From the NCBI GenBank assembly GCA_029582265.1, contig CM055823.1, positions 21,239,365-21,303,364 of the forward strand: DNA of 64,000 nt. The letters are read 5' to 3'. Of this stretch, positions 1-12,412 are shown piece by piece (the first letter of the stretch is position 1; every line of letters starts with the position of its first letter). The stretch is from Zoroaster sp. YZ-2022. Lineage: Eukaryota > Echinodermata > Asteroidea > Forcipulatida > Zoroasteridae. A model generated the notes under the pieces. The model saw only the letters and a program-made list of their open reading frames with translations. It did not search any database and was not told the DNA's origin. Both the position numbers and the translations under genes were made by a program.

Positions 1-501
1 TAGTCGCTCATGAATGTGAGCCACATGAGCAAGTCAAGTTTTGCCCCATGAGAAATACGCACCCTATGCTGTGGGTGCCGAAGGCCCTTGATCAATGCAA
101 TAAGCCGCCTTGTGAATTTCAAAGCCCTCCCCGGCGCAACTGCTCTACACACGTAGTTAAGCGAACCAATAAGTGACTGAAGTTGAAATAAGGTTGCTTT
201 AGGTTTACCGAGCATCCCTTCAATCTGCCTAGTAATTGTGCTGACTTTGTCAGCAAGAACTTTAATTTGGCAGGACATCGTGTCAATGACAAGCCCCAGG
301 TATGAAAGCACCTGTGCTGGACCTTCAGTTTTTTCCCGAGCAATAGGCACCCCAAGTTCTAAACTTTTGAAACAGCGAAACGGAGCATCCCATCGGAAGA
401 CATTTGTCAAAATAAAAATGGTTAGCGAAAGTGAACCCCAGCAGCTCATAAGCCTCATAGTCCCTCGGTGAAACTGGTAAAAGGCGAAAGGCAGACTTAG
501 G
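1..501 (-). pseudogene. DIRS-type retrotransposon reverse transcriptase, internally deleted
   Basis: On the minus strand this reads as the palm-to-thumb part of a DIRS/Ngaro-type reverse transcriptase. The motif SAFRLLPVSPRDY lies at about 465-501, then HFYFDKCLPMGCSVS at about 385-425. At about 350-375 the frame changes and the text jumps to ELGVPIAREKTEGPAQ, followed by LGLVIDTMSCQIKV, SLIGSLNYVCRAVAPGRAF and, at the window edge, DLLMWLTFMSDY, the entry to the RNase H region. In DIRS-family enzymes a stretch of about 40-45 residues with the catalytic [Y/L]xDD motif lies between GCS and the ELGVP block. It is absent here, so the copy cannot encode an active enzyme. A small in-frame duplication (DYEAYELLGF) is also visible. 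Family assignment is from recalled motifs. Bases 502-755 upstream are not recognisable, and the N gap begins at 756. Confidence 0.75.
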
Positions 502-755
502 GAGCGTCTGACAAGTCGGGCACGTTCTAGGCGCAAAAGAACGTTCCCTTGGGCACACGCCCGCAATCCATTGGAACGCCAGAACGTTCTGCTGGACCAC
601 GACAGTGTGCCGAACTACGGGAACATTCCTACACGAGTGAATACGCGCTTTAGCATTTTGAACGTTCCGGTTGTCCCGTCGTGGACTGACCCGTGACTGG
701 GGCTGGTTGTCCCATAACTGGATGCCACGTTGAGGCTGGCTGCGGTCCCGGATGC

Positions 756-1255
756 NNNNNNNNNNNNNNNNNNNNNNNNNNNNNNNNNNNNNNNNNNNNN
801 NNNNNNNNNNNNNNNNNNNNNNNNNNNNNNNNNNNNNNNNNNNNNNNNNNNNNNNNNNNNNNNNNNNNNNNNNNNNNNNNNNNNNNNNNNNNNNNNNNNN
901 NNNNNNNNNNNNNNNNNNNNNNNNNNNNNNNNNNNNNNNNNNNNNNNNNNNNNNNNNNNNNNNNNNNNNNNNNNNNNNNNNNNNNNNNNNNNNNNNNNNN
1001 NNNNNNNNNNNNNNNNNNNNNNNNNNNNNNNNNNNNNNNNNNNNNNNNNNNNNNNNNNNNNNNNNNNNNNNNNNNNNNNNNNNNNNNNNNNNNNNNNNNN
1101 NNNNNNNNNNNNNNNNNNNNNNNNNNNNNNNNNNNNNNNNNNNNNNNNNNNNNNNNNNNNNNNNNNNNNNNNNNNNNNNNNNNNNNNNNNNNNNNNNNNN
1201 NNNNNNNNNNNNNNNNNNNNNNNNNNNNNNNNNNNNNNNNNNNNNNNNNNNNNNN
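756..1255. other. Assembly gap of exactly 500 N
   Basis: Exactly 500 undetermined bases, most likely a placeholder gap. Any open frame running across it is meaningless. Confidence 0.99.
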
Positions 1256-2427
1256 CAGACATTTGACATGATAAACGTACCTGAGAGCATACTGTCATAA
1301 GAATGTCATCGGTTCATACTATGTCCCTAATCTGTATTATGGCTCTATTGACTAGTAAAACAATAGAAATCATCTCTTCTCCTTTAGCGTACTTATATGA
1401 ACTTAATGCTCGTTCAAGGATGGCGCTTGGTATAACAATGATATAAATAATGACGTCACTGGTTGCTCATCAAAGGCATGCATATTTCAATCATAAAACT
1501 TTCCTACACAGTAATCAACAGTACTGTTAAAAACATTTTATTTATCATCGCTTGAATTTACACGATTTGACATGTTTGTTTTCGATGTTATTTTTCGGTC
1601 ATGTCTCAATTACCAGTTTATAACTCTTCACCCCAGATAACAGTAGCAATTCAACATTGTAATCTATTTTTTACCGTCGATCAAATCGGCCCAAATATTC
1701 AGATTGTTTGATACCATGATAGCGTTTCGCAACTATACTTTCTTGAAAATCTGAGAACTTTGATAAGTTATTTACCAATGTATTTGGGATCCACTGGATT
1801 CTAGATTATCGATACAAGCTCAATTACATTGTCATAAATTTCAATCAAGCAGTAACACTCCAACAATCAAGCTAGATGCAGACCTGAGATGGTGACCACA
1901 TGAAACTAGGTAGACTTATACTGGTGGGTGAACGGGCAAGCCCAGCCATGTCATGTCTCTCTCTCTGGTAGGGCTCAGTTGATAGGTTTCCTGACCTCCA
2001 GATGTTTTTAATTGTATATTTTGATGTTGTTCACACAATAATAACTATGGTTATTATGTGTAACAGTTCTATAAAACTTAAGAGCACGAATTACTTCGGC
2101 ATTATCGAGCTGGGTCAATAAAGTGATCATAATGTGTAAAATCCATACACGTCAATTCTACACATTCCTTTGGGGTTGGCATTCACCTTCAGTGTTTTGT
2201 CTTGATAATTGAGAGCCCCATCTAAAGACAATAAATTCTACAAAATGAACCCTACCCTAACCCCAGGACCAGTTAAGTAGGGGATTTGTAAGTGTGGACC
2301 ACAAAAATAGAAGCCCCATCCTATTTTTCTCAATCAGGATGTCCCCAACAATTCTCTGTAACCTAAAGAACCTAATACATTTTGAGCATCTATCAGCTAA
2401 AACAGTAACTACAAAATAAACACAACA
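1256..2427. other. Intergenic, no gene seen; short repeat shared with LRR-exon flanks
   Basis: No coding region is recognised. Around 1795-1855 the text ending TTACATTGTCATAAATTTC and continuing AATCAAGCAGTAAC resembles the region just after the damaged LRR exon at 33490. It may be an older copy of the same exon plus intron. The rest is AT-rich with no clear structure. Confidence 0.5.
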
Positions 2428-2431
2428 TTAA

Positions 2432-5400
2432 CCCTTTCATTACCAGCCAGTTATGTCAGAGAGAACCCTTCTACCACAGTAATTAGGAGCCAATGTCACT
2501 CAGCACCAGTGGGTTTTTCACAATTTCATTGAAGTGCGCCCTCACACGGCAGGAATAGACACTTTTTTAACTTTCTCATTTGTATGTAAAAATGATGGTA
2601 AAAATGAGTATACAAAAGGGAGGAAAACATTGTGCAAAAGCGAAATAATTAGATCAGTATTTACACTAAAGTAATACAAATGGGTGATATTTCATGCAAA
2701 TACGGTACAGGTATAATATTTTTTTTCCATGTGAAAAACAATAACTTGGATGAGATTTTTGGGATTTTTGTTTGTTTTGTACTTGGAAATGAACAATTTA
2801 CTTGTATTCAGTGTAAATACATCACAATCCATGTGCTATCAACAACCTTCCACCCCCACCCCAATTCAATGTTGGTTTGGACTGTAATCTGCGGCTTGTC
2901 TGACCTTTCCCAACATTGAACGGGGGGGGGGGGTTGAAGGTAAATAGTATAGATTTACAATCAAGTGATGTGGTATTTCTCAAAGCAAGGAACTATGCAC
3001 ATAGGTTGTGTACATTGTTTACAGATCATCTTTGTTTGTTTTCGCCTGCCTAATTTTCGGTTACTGCAAACAGTGCAGTCGCGTTTCTTTCCATTGGGGG
3101 TTTTGCCAGGATAGTGCTGTTGCCCTGTCAACTCAATAGGAATATGGTATCTCAACTGACTTGTTGCGTTACGTTCCCAACCCAACAGCAAGCCCTGTAC
3201 AATCCCTATACGAAAATCAAGGTTACTTACATTTTTTTACCATGCTATGCAGGTGAATATTACTCTGCTATTGACAATACAGATATTCAGCATATGGAAA
3301 AAACTCTTTCCACCATTTCAAGCTTCTGTGTGTATGATTGTAGTACTGAAAACATTGGTTGGCAAGATCAGTTCCACCCATGTTTTTGTTGTAATCTTTA
3401 ATACAATTGGGCTTCATAACATCACAAAATCCACTTGTGCTCTTATTACACCGAATTTGCTTTTTGGACAAATCAGTGTTGCCTACATTAGTTAAAAGTG
3501 TTACAGATTTTTTGTCTTGCCAAACGATACACAATTGCCCACCTTTCACCAAAAAAAATGGGTCATCTCCTTTCTTCATGTTATGTTTTTTGGGGTTTGC
3601 GGCCTGGGGTATTCCCTGTGTAGTGTAACGAACAGTTCTACAACATCCGAATCCTAGTTTATCAAGTTTAGCTACAAGAGCTGGGCTAGTATAGTAATTA
3701 TCACAATATATTACGTGTCCCTTATTCTCAAGTCCATGGACCAGATTAATGACGACTTTTCCTGCAACTGTTGGGTTTGGTGGATGGCAGTCTGATGACT
3801 TGAAATCTACGTCTGCATCATAAACAGTTTGGGTTTCGTCGGCTCCTGTGTACAGTTTCCAAGCACACGTGTATCCTGTTTTGGACTCGTTCAGGGAGAA
3901 GGCTTTAATACCCGTTTGATAGGTTTTGTTAGGCATGTAATGAACAAAACTTAAGCGTCCTTGAATTTCAACATACTCTCGTCTGAGACAGATTCTGCGC
4001 AGGGTTATACAGGTTGAGAAACTTCGGGACGAGGACTTCTATCAAGGCCGAACTTTGGAAAGTTTGTCCCGTTTAGCCAAGGCTCTACGAGGAATTTGGT
4101 TATTTGAGATGTGGAGGAACCGAAGAATTGAACTGAATCGATTACGGGACATGATCGACGGATAGAATGGGATGTGAAGAATTTCAGATGTCGACCAGTA
4201 CATCTTGTATTGAGAGGATTTGTTTATGCCCATAGCAATGAGAAAGTGCCACAAATGCCATCATTTCTGGAATGTTGGTTGGGTGCCAGGAGGTGTTCAT
4301 CAGGAATTGAGTCTATTGTTTGCTGCGCATAGCGATTAGTCTCGTTGACGAGCATATTCCACACAAGTTGACAAAATACAGCTTGAAGATCTCTACTGCC
4401 GACAGTGTGGCAAAGTCGCCGGTGGGGCCAGAATTTCAGTGAACTGCACAGTCCCACACTCGTAATGGTCTCGTCGTTCCCAACCAGATCGGAAATCTAA
4501 CTTTCCTGTCGTCCTCCTTGATCTCGGTCGGCTATCACCTTGGTAGGTCGGCTGCAACAGAAAAACAAGGCAAAGGAGGATTAATCTCGGTCATACATTT
4601 GTAAATACAATATCTCAATGCTTCTTTGCTGCATGTGCACACAGGCCACAGGGGTTCATGCGCAAAATGAATATTGTGCTGAGAAAAGAAATATGGCAGC
4701 TTCCATGCACTCTCCAAAACTCGTTGCCGATAAATTGTTGTTTTAATGTGGGATTGTGAAAGTGAATTCCCCCAACTTCTTGTGTTATACGACTTATAAA
4801 TATAAGGGCCTTTCGAATACGAGGCTATTCTTTTGGAAGCGTGAGACAAAAGAGTGCATTTTCAGCTTGTTGACGCTAATTAAATAGCACGACCGGCTAT
4901 GGGTGGATGCTAAAATTTCTATGCTATATCTATACTTCAACTTGCTGTTTCAATGAACACAAATAGGCCTATTACCCCAACAAACTACTAAAAATTGTAC
5001 ATTTTCACTTGAGTACTTTGTGCATGACTTTTGGACCAAGTCCAGGGGTGGAGGATTTGGTCAATCCTATTCAAAGGATCCATTTTCAAAATTTACATTC
5101 CTCATCTCCAACAGTGTAAACCCCTTGAGCATATACAACAAAATGCATCCAATATTTACGCTATAGCCTAGGAAAATATGTGAATTACATTAATTTGCAT
5201 TGGGCCCGGAAGAGTAACGACTAACGTTAACTGTTGTTAGTTATTCATTTTTACTGTGATTTAGGCCTACCTCTTGAACGAATTCCACTGGTGGAAGTTG
5301 TACTTGTTCTAATGTACTTTCCTCATCCGTTTCTTCGTCATCTGATTCTGAGCCACTGTCTGCCAAAATCTCAGCCAAAATGCCATCATTTATGTCTGTT

Positions 5401-5678
5401 TCCATCATGATTGCAACTAAAAACTGACCGTTGTGGAAAGCTAGTGGACGCTAGCACCGGGAAACCGCAAAAGATGACGCGCTTTTCTCTTCATGAACTT
5501 TTATACACTGCATTCCTGTCAATAGGGCGCCAACCCCAAAACCACTCAAGCATTTTCAGGTGGTGAATTAGTAGCCATTGTCGTCAAGGGCATGCCGATT
5601 CACGGCACCTTTTAGAGCCCTCGGGATCGAAGCGTATCACAACAAAGGCTCTTTTTAGAGCCCGTGGGATCGAAAGGG
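2432..5678 (-). mobile_element. piggyBac transposon, full length with TTAA duplications
   Basis: The element is bounded by TTAA at 2428-2431 and 5679-5682, the target-site duplication of piggyBac elements. The termini are CCCTTTC (2432-2438) and GAAAGGG (5672-5678), in inverted orientation. A subterminal inverted repeat is also visible: GCGCCCT then CAGGAAT at 2536-2556, mirrored by ATTCCTG then AGGGCGC at 5512-5530. Inside is one minus-strand transposase gene in two exons, now broken. The right end carries a short direct duplication, TTTAGAGCCCNCGGGATCGAA-like, at about 5610-5675. Size (3,247 bp), TTAA and gene content agree. The element ends are better preserved than the coding sequence. 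Confidence 0.9.
2961..5408 (-). pseudogene. piggyBac transposase, two exons, frameshifted
   Basis: Exon 1 (5408-5271) begins MMETDINDG and encodes an acidic 46-residue N terminus, ending at a GTAGGC donor. Exon 2 starts at 4551 after a good acceptor (TTTTTCTGTTGCAG) in the same phase, leaving a 719-bp intron. Exon 2 contains the FTEI..P segment, NETNRYAQQ, YWSTSEILHIPF, SRNRFSSILRFLHISNN, YNPAQNLS, DESMLKFK, GRLSF, MPNKTYQTGIKAF, YCDNYYTSP, YNKNMGGTDL and a C-terminal cysteine-rich finger (CTVC..CKQC..PMC..CFEKYH). All are typical of piggyBac/PGBD transposases. The reading frame breaks at least near 4400, 4250, 3985, 3960 and 3268. The first catalytic Asp (DESM) is present, but it sits in a third frame between YNPAQNLS and GRLSF. 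No functional protein is expected unless the breaks are assembly errors. Confidence 0.88.
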
Positions 5679-5682
5679 TTAA

Positions 5683-6518
5683 CAACATTCTTTTCTCAAT
5701 GGCTTTGCAGTACATTTTATTGAATTTCATCAATTTCAAAATTTTAATATTGAGAGTTAATTCATAAAATTGATTAATTCATCACAACAATTATTCATGT
5801 CCAAACAGTCAAGTTAATTATAACTTTATAAAATTGCACTTCCCTTCAAGGAAACAACACAAACATGACAAAACAGATAATAGGTCAAGCGCGTACAGGT
5901 AACTTTAATGATTCAATGGGTTAAAACAATATTTATATCGCCAATGTTTGAGTGCTTAATTATTTTAGAAAACCAAAAACACACAGAGGTCAGGGTGTTA
6001 TTGGGGGCTTCACAAACCTTTTTGAGGAATACCACCCCCCCCCCCACCACACACACGCACCTTTTCCTGAAGGAGAAATATAAATACAATGCACAATACA
6101 TTGGACCTGAATGTATACGCGCAAACCTCAAGATCAAATACAAATTCTTAAGTAGGTTCATTTCAAAATTCAAGTCAGTCACTGATGATATGTGAAACAT
6201 TTAAATTCAATCCAAGAATTATCAATTTTAAAATGTCCAACATTAGAAGACAAATGTATAATGTTTAGTGTTTGTAAGTTATCTGAATGGGTTCATCAAT
6301 AAATATGTATTGACCGTGTTTAACCGGCAATTTAAGGAATTTTGTTTTGTTTTCAATGGAACATTTGTCAGAAGCTTGGTTTAACAGTTAAAAAGTGTAA
6401 AAGGTTTGGTACATATTTACTGTAAAACCATGATTGTGACGATTATTTTCCCTTCCTCAAATAAATGATGAAAAAGAAAATTGCCGTAAAATAGTGGAAG
6501 ACACGGGTGATACATCTT
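5683..6518. other. Intergenic, nothing recognised
   Basis: AT-rich single-copy-looking DNA between the piggyBac element and the minisatellite. A C-run and CA-rich stretch lies at 6030-6060. The overlapping 95-residue ORFs on both strands look fortuitous. Confidence 0.6.
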
Positions 6519-7394
6519 TAATAAGACCAGAGAAAACACATCTATCATACAAATACCATCATCAAAGGCAGTGTACAGTAACCAACCTGTGGAATAATAA
6601 GACCAGAGAAATCACAGCTATCATACAAATACCATCAAAGGCAGTGTACAGTAACCAACCTGTGCAATAATAAGACCAGAGAAATCACAGCTATCATACA
6701 AATACCATCAAAGGCAGTGTACAGTAACCGACCTGTGCAATAATAAGACCAGAGAAATCACAGCTATCATACAAATACCATCAAAGGCAGTGTACAGTAA
6801 CCGACCTGTGGAATAATAAGACCAGAGAAATCACAGCTATCATACAAATACCATCAAAGGCGGTGTACAGTAACCGACCTGTGGAATAATAAGACCAGAG
6901 AAATCACAGCTATCATACAAATACCATCAAAGGCGGTGTACAGTAACCGACCTGTGGAATAATAAGACCAGAGAAATCACAGCTATCATACAAATACCAT
7001 CAAAGGCAGTGTACAGTAACCGACCTGTGGAATAATAAGACCAGAGAAATCACAGCTATCATACAAATACCATCAAAGGCAGTGTACAGTAACCGACCTG
7101 TGGAATAATAAGACCAGAGAAATCACAGCTATCATACAAATACCATCAAAGGCAGTGTACAGTAACCGACCTGTGGAATAATAAGACCAGAGAAATCACA
7201 GCTATCATACAAATACCATCAAAGGCAGTGTACAGTAACCGACCTGTGGAATAATAAGACCAGAGAAATCACAGCTATCATACAAATACCATCAAAGGCA
7301 GTGTACAGTAACCGACCTGTGGAATAATAAGACCAGAGAAATCACAGCTACCATACAAATACCATCAAAGGCAGTGTACAGTAACCAACCTGTT
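6519..7394. repeat. Minisatellite, about 12 copies of a 73-bp unit
   Basis: A 73-bp unit beginning AATAATAAGACCAGAGAAAT and ending GTAACCGACCTGTGG is repeated head to tail about 12 times. Units are nearly identical. The first copy is the most diverged (AAAACACATC and an extra ATC), and the outer copies read CCAACC where inner ones read CCGACC, so the array probably grew by internal duplication. There is no spacer diversity, so it is not a CRISPR-like array. Confidence 0.95.
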
Positions 7395-9126
7395 GAAATT
7401 AAGGAGCAAATACCAACAATTTATTATAATTTTGTTATATATTAAATAATATACAAAATATCCAACTTAAATTGTAAACAGGAGATTGCACTATAAATTG
7501 GAATGTTTCAAATTTATATGTTCAATCTTAAAATGTTCAATCGTGAAATATCTCAACTTTATAGTTGTGCAACACAATGTGAAATGATGTCTAACTTGGT
7601 TCTCACAAATCAATGGTTAAATTACGATCATCAGAGCATGGGGTATACATTATAAAGCCACTATGACTGTTGTATTTTACATTTTGTTTTTTAGATGTCT
7701 GCTTAAAAACAACACTCATCTTACATCATCTCATGGAGTCAATGCAAGACATGTATCTTAAAATGTTGAAATAGTCCAAATGTTTTGCTCATTTGTATAC
7801 ATAAGCATTATTATGGTGTCCTTTTCAGGCCATAACTGATACCAACATTAAGCCTTGTTGTGCCTTACACCTAACTCAATTGATGTGAACAAGTTCCACA
7901 GGAAGAAGTACTTTCACTGTGTATTCCAGGATTTTTGGAAGTCTGCTTATAAAAAGCATGGTGTCAAAGAAAGTCTTCTTCAAATTTTGAAATTGTCCAA
8001 AAATTATACACTGATGATGTACTCTGCCTATTAAGGGAGAGTACACTAGTGGTTATAATTATCCAAAACAAATTTGAGTGAATTGTCATCATTATACCAT
8101 TGATAAAATGTATTTAAATGTATCCATACTTTCTGATAATCAATGTATAGTGCAGAAACCAACCTGTGAAAGTTTCAACTCATTCAATTGTCATTAAAGC
8201 CTCATATACACTATTGGTAATCTAAAACAAAATCAATCAAAATTAAAATGATCCCAGATTTACATGAAACTTTCTTGATGTAAAGTAGATGATGGTAATT
8301 AAGCATACCTTGAAATATGTCTGTCTCTGTAGCTATAATTTTAGTAAAATAATGTCCAAAATTTATTTCTGTCCATCTGGAGACAAAAATGTAATGTTAG
8401 AATGTATATACAAAATCTAAATACAACACAGCTGAAAATTTCACAGGTTGGTTGCTTAGTGTATATCTTGATTCAAAGAAAGTAAGGATACTTTTGGAAG
8501 CTTTTTTCAAAAATTACAAATAATGAAAATGCATTCTGATTTGTTGATATTCGTTCTAAAATGTTGAGATGGATCACCCACCGATGGTGATATGTACAAT
8601 TGTTACTATAAACATTAAGGCCCTAAGTTATACAGATCCTCTCCTCCGCTATGATGTAGACAAGTTCCTCAGGGAGAAGAACTCATTGTGTATTCCAAGA
8701 GCTGTGAAGCAAAAGATAATAGGAACCCGTTTTTTATGTTATACAGAAATGAGTGATTATTTTTTATCAGGACTATGCTTTATCGACACTGCAGTGCAGG
8801 CCTTTAATTTCAAATTGTCTTGGCAACATTTGAATGGCCACTTAGTCAAAAACCAAGGGCAATAAATAAATTACCTCTGAGTATTTGGGGCTACAGTGGC
8901 TGGCCTGAATCAAAAATTGTGGTCCCTTTCAAATAAACCTGGATTAAAAGTAGATAAATAAATTTGAAATGGCAGAGACAAGCACTGGTAAATAAACTAA
9001 CAAGTTACTTATATCTATCTTTTCATTGGAATAGCAATTGCACTGATATGTATATGGATCAAAGCAGGATTTTACAAAAAAGTAGCAGAGAATTTCTCTA
9101 AGAGCAAACATAAGCAAACTTAATAC
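7395..9126. other. Intergenic or intronic, no gene seen
   Basis: No exon or element is recognised. A segment near 7880-7935 (GTGAACAAGTTCCACAGGAAG) and one near 8655-8710 (GTAGACAAGTTCCTCAGGGAG) are similar to each other, suggesting a local duplication. The 98-residue plus-strand ORF at 8569-8865 has no recognisable motif. Confidence 0.4.
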
Positions 9127-10386
9127 CTTGGTGTCATTGTTGAGGCAGAACATCCTCGTAAGACAGTCAGCTACTACTTCGAGTTGCTCTTCAGAGAAGG
9201 GCCCCCTCTTCAAGTCAAAACATAATCCCACTGTATGAGAATAACAGATTTGTAATGTTTGTATACTAGAACTATATGTTAGCCAGCTACTTCTATTCCA
9301 TTAGAGTGGTCAAACCATGCAATAAGTTGCCAGAAACATTGGCTACCTTTACGGAAAAAAAATGAGAGTCCTTCCCATAGGTGTACAGGACTAAATAACA
9401 AAGTGTCCAAGTAAGTATCATGTTTTAACAGTGACTTAACATTTATGAGTAAACATTTTGTATACGTGTTAATGGACCACAGGTCTGTACATAAAATATT
9501 CTTTCATTTATCATGCAGACAGAATCGTATTTTCTTTTTATCTTGAACTTTCACGTCATGTGGTCAATTTAAAAAGCCTTCTTTGATGAACCAAGACTAA
9601 TCCACCAATCAAATATGAAGATTATCCATGAAGTATTTCTGAAAATGTGACGGGCGGATGGACACATGCTCCTCTTTGCTTTGACTTTGGCATACAAATA
9701 AATACAAATGTTTAGAATTAAACCAAAATAATTGGATGTTGACCTTACGTGCGAGAGTAGAGATTTAAACAACAAATCAAAAATTCAAAGTCAACCACAA
9801 AAGGTTTTCCCAGGTTTAGCAATGTGAAGACCACTCTTGCAATTAAATCCTACCACTATCCAAGCATCTAAACCAATACTTACCTCTTGAATCTTTCCCC
9901 ATTGAAACGTAAATGTCGTTGACGTCTCTCCTGCAAAAACAAGTTTATAAAACATAAGGATACCATCCCCATGTACATAATTTGTTTTATTTTCTTTTGC
10001 TTGCGCCTATGTGATACATGTCCTCTAAAGCAGTATCTTATGTGTCAACATATCCTGGCCCTTAATGACCAAATGCTATTTGCTACTTAGACAACTTGTA
10101 TCCACACAAGCACATGAGGCACATTTGATGTAATGCTCATTTCATATGAACACATCATGCATGTATTAAATTTCAAAGACAACTTTTTCCTGTTTAATTG
10201 TCTTCATTGATGAAAATTAATCGATTCTAACAAACAACAAATGCAACCAAAAGATCTTAGATCCGAATAGTCATGTGATGTGATTATGAAAATAATTACT
10301 CACCTTCCCTTGAAGAATATTCTTCAAAATAGTGTTTGTGTCCAAGTATCTTATCCGTTACCATATCCTGCTCCATTTTTACAATG
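9127..10386 (-). CDS. Unidentified gene, three candidate exons
   Basis: Three minus-strand exons have consensus splice signals and compatible phases. Exon a is 10386-10304: acceptor CAACTGCAG, donor GTGAGT, containing MEQDMVTDKILGHKHYFEEY. Exon b is 9925-9884 (or to 9930 if the upstream CAG is used): donor GTAAGT, VNDIYVSMGKDSR. Exon c is 9230-9127: acceptor CTCATACAG, donor GTATTA, containing GPFSEEQLEVVADCLTRMF. With the 9925 acceptor all three join in one open frame. With the stronger-looking acceptor at 9930 the frame closes in exon c, unless an inner acceptor is used there. The Met in exon a may be the start, but the frame is open upstream of it. I do not recognise the protein family. 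Neighbouring exons probably lie elsewhere in the transposon-rich flanks. The consistent phases make chance unlikely, but expression is unproven. Confidence 0.45.
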
Positions 10387-12292
10387 CTGCAGTTGACAAA
10401 ATAAACAATATGCAATGTTTTAATTTGTTTGTAAATAATCAGAAAGAGCACATGTGAGTGATCTAGAAACAAAAATTAAGAAATCAACCAACGTAAGGCC
10501 ATCCTAGCAAATCTTTATTAATGTTTTTTAAAGACAGGACTTAAATTTGTTGTTTAAGAACGTTTTTGGCTGAAAGATGCTGAAACACCGTCCAGTAACA
10601 AATGCCTTTTAATAATACCACTTTTCCTCAACGTTATACATTCCTATTTTGTTAAAACAAAGTGTTTTAGCATTTTTCCTTGGAAATTATCATCCATGCC
10701 ATAATGCAACTTTCAGTACTTGTAATTAGTTTGTATCCTAGTCAAAATATATAATAATATTTGATGACATTTAATAACTTGTCAGGGTTTCTTCCGGCTC
10801 TACAAACAAATAAATAATAATGTGTGACAAAAAATGTGTGACAAGAATTTCATTTTATTAGATACAGTGTTGTGTAGACTGTGGTAGCATAATGAACTAA
10901 TTACATCAATTTAACACATTACATACATGTCTTATAACTGTAAGATGATAAAATACTGTTTCAAAATTGCTTAAAGGAAAATCCACAACATAATTATACT
11001 TGGTGTTAAGTTGGTACAGTTGTCAATCAATCAAGTGCTTTCATTTAGGAGAATTCACAAAAAAGTGTTGTGTAAAACATAAACAAAACTATCTATTGTG
11101 ACACAAATTTCACAGATTAGTTTAATGATTAATTCATGAAAACTTGAGGGTTGAATTAAACTGCACCTTCTCTTTAACAAGGAAATTCTCTCAAAGGGGA
11201 AAAAACACTAACATTTTTAAATTACTGGTAATTTTCATTTGGAACAACTGTTCAAATCAATTGTTGATTCATTTTGACTTAACTGAAACAAATATTTTGG
11301 TGCAAATACCTGATACAGTTCCAGCAGGACTTAAAAAGAGCATTATTGATAAATATAGGATATCCAATGAAAGAAATATAATTACCACTATTGCCTACCT
11401 TTCCGAGTGAATCTACCATATTAAGAATCTTATCCACAATTTGTTTTCTTCAGAATTTCTGACAATAGTCATACTTTTTCTGACAACATCAGCCTAGAAC
11501 AAGAAATTCAGAAATAATGTAGAACATTATGAGGTCCAACAGTTTTATTGTGCATGCAAATATTGTGCAGACAAATGGCACATCATTTTGACAACTAGAG
11601 CTGCTTGGTACACCCGTATCATAACATGGATGAATAGATTAAATGCAATCTAAACCTAGCTTTAAACTATGGTCAGAAGCTTCAATAATGTCTATTTCCT
11701 CATGTTCATGAAAAGCATTATTGCATGCTCAGATTCAAGCTTTGCCAGCCTCAAGTTGGGTTAAGATCGACCCAATGCTGAAATAAAATGAAGTTAAAGA
11801 GTACCTAACTATAAACGCCAACCCCATGTGTATATGGTCTGTGAATGTTTTTTATTTCAAACTTACTACTCTGGTCAATGGGGTACCCGGTTCCTGATGC
11901 TTGATAAGTTTATAGTGATGGGCGATAGAATTTGATGGTCTGTGAAATAATAATAATAGTATATAAATATTGGGTGCCTCAGGGTCACATGAATAGAAGT
12001 ATATCTCATTAGGTAACATCTGATCTGTCCCATTTCACAAGGCAATCCGAGTGTTATGAGACAGTGATATAATTCTAACCATTTTTCAAAATAAAGGTAC
12101 TCAATTAATATTTGTTTTATATAACTCACACACAGATCATTGTCATTTGATTACACAATCACCAGTTCATTCGACTTTATTTACTCATAAAGTCATTCTA
12201 AATGCGAACCAGAAATGTGTACATTATGTGCATATAACAAATTGTAACTTTTTTATGTTTATTCGGTTATTTTAATATTTGTTGTCCTCTTT
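10387..12292. other. Probable intron or intergenic DNA
   Basis: No supported exon. On the minus strand at about 11394-11440 a short open stretch (KQIVDKILNMVDSLGK) ends at a GTAGGC donor, but its phase does not fit the exon at 10386, so it is not annotated. Confidence 0.4.
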
Positions 12293-12412
12293 CAGCTGCT
12301 CCCGTTAGGGGTCGCCACAGCGGATCATGATCCGCATATTTGATTTGGCATAGGTTTTACGCCAGATGCCCTTCCTGACGCAACCCTCCCATTTATCCGG
12401 GCTTGGGACCAG
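12293..12412 (+). repeat. Dispersed repeat fragment ('GGGGTCGCCACAGCGGATCAT' type)
   Basis: GTCGCCACAGCGGATCAT followed by GATTTGGCATAGGTTTTACG, CCAGATGCCCTTCCTGACGC and CATTTATCCGGGCTTGGGAC is a phrase I recall as widely dispersed in aquatic animal genomes, apparently retroelement-linked. The fragment is short and has no coding capacity. Identification is from memory only. Confidence 0.4.

Noticed and set aside
325..1300. Long ORFs across 756-1255
   Set aside because: Most codons are N; the frames are created by the gap. The same applies at 37162-38059.
6519..7394. CRISPR-like array
   Set aside because: The whole 73-bp unit repeats without variable spacers, and the sequence is clearly eukaryotic.
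8569..8865. 98-residue plus-strand ORF
   Set aside because: No motif, no splice context, and the region shows a local duplication of part of it, so it is probably non-coding.
11394..11510. Exon upstream of 10386 (KQIVDKILNMVDSLGK)
   Set aside because: Every frame from the best acceptor hits a stop, and the open short frame has the wrong phase for the next exon.
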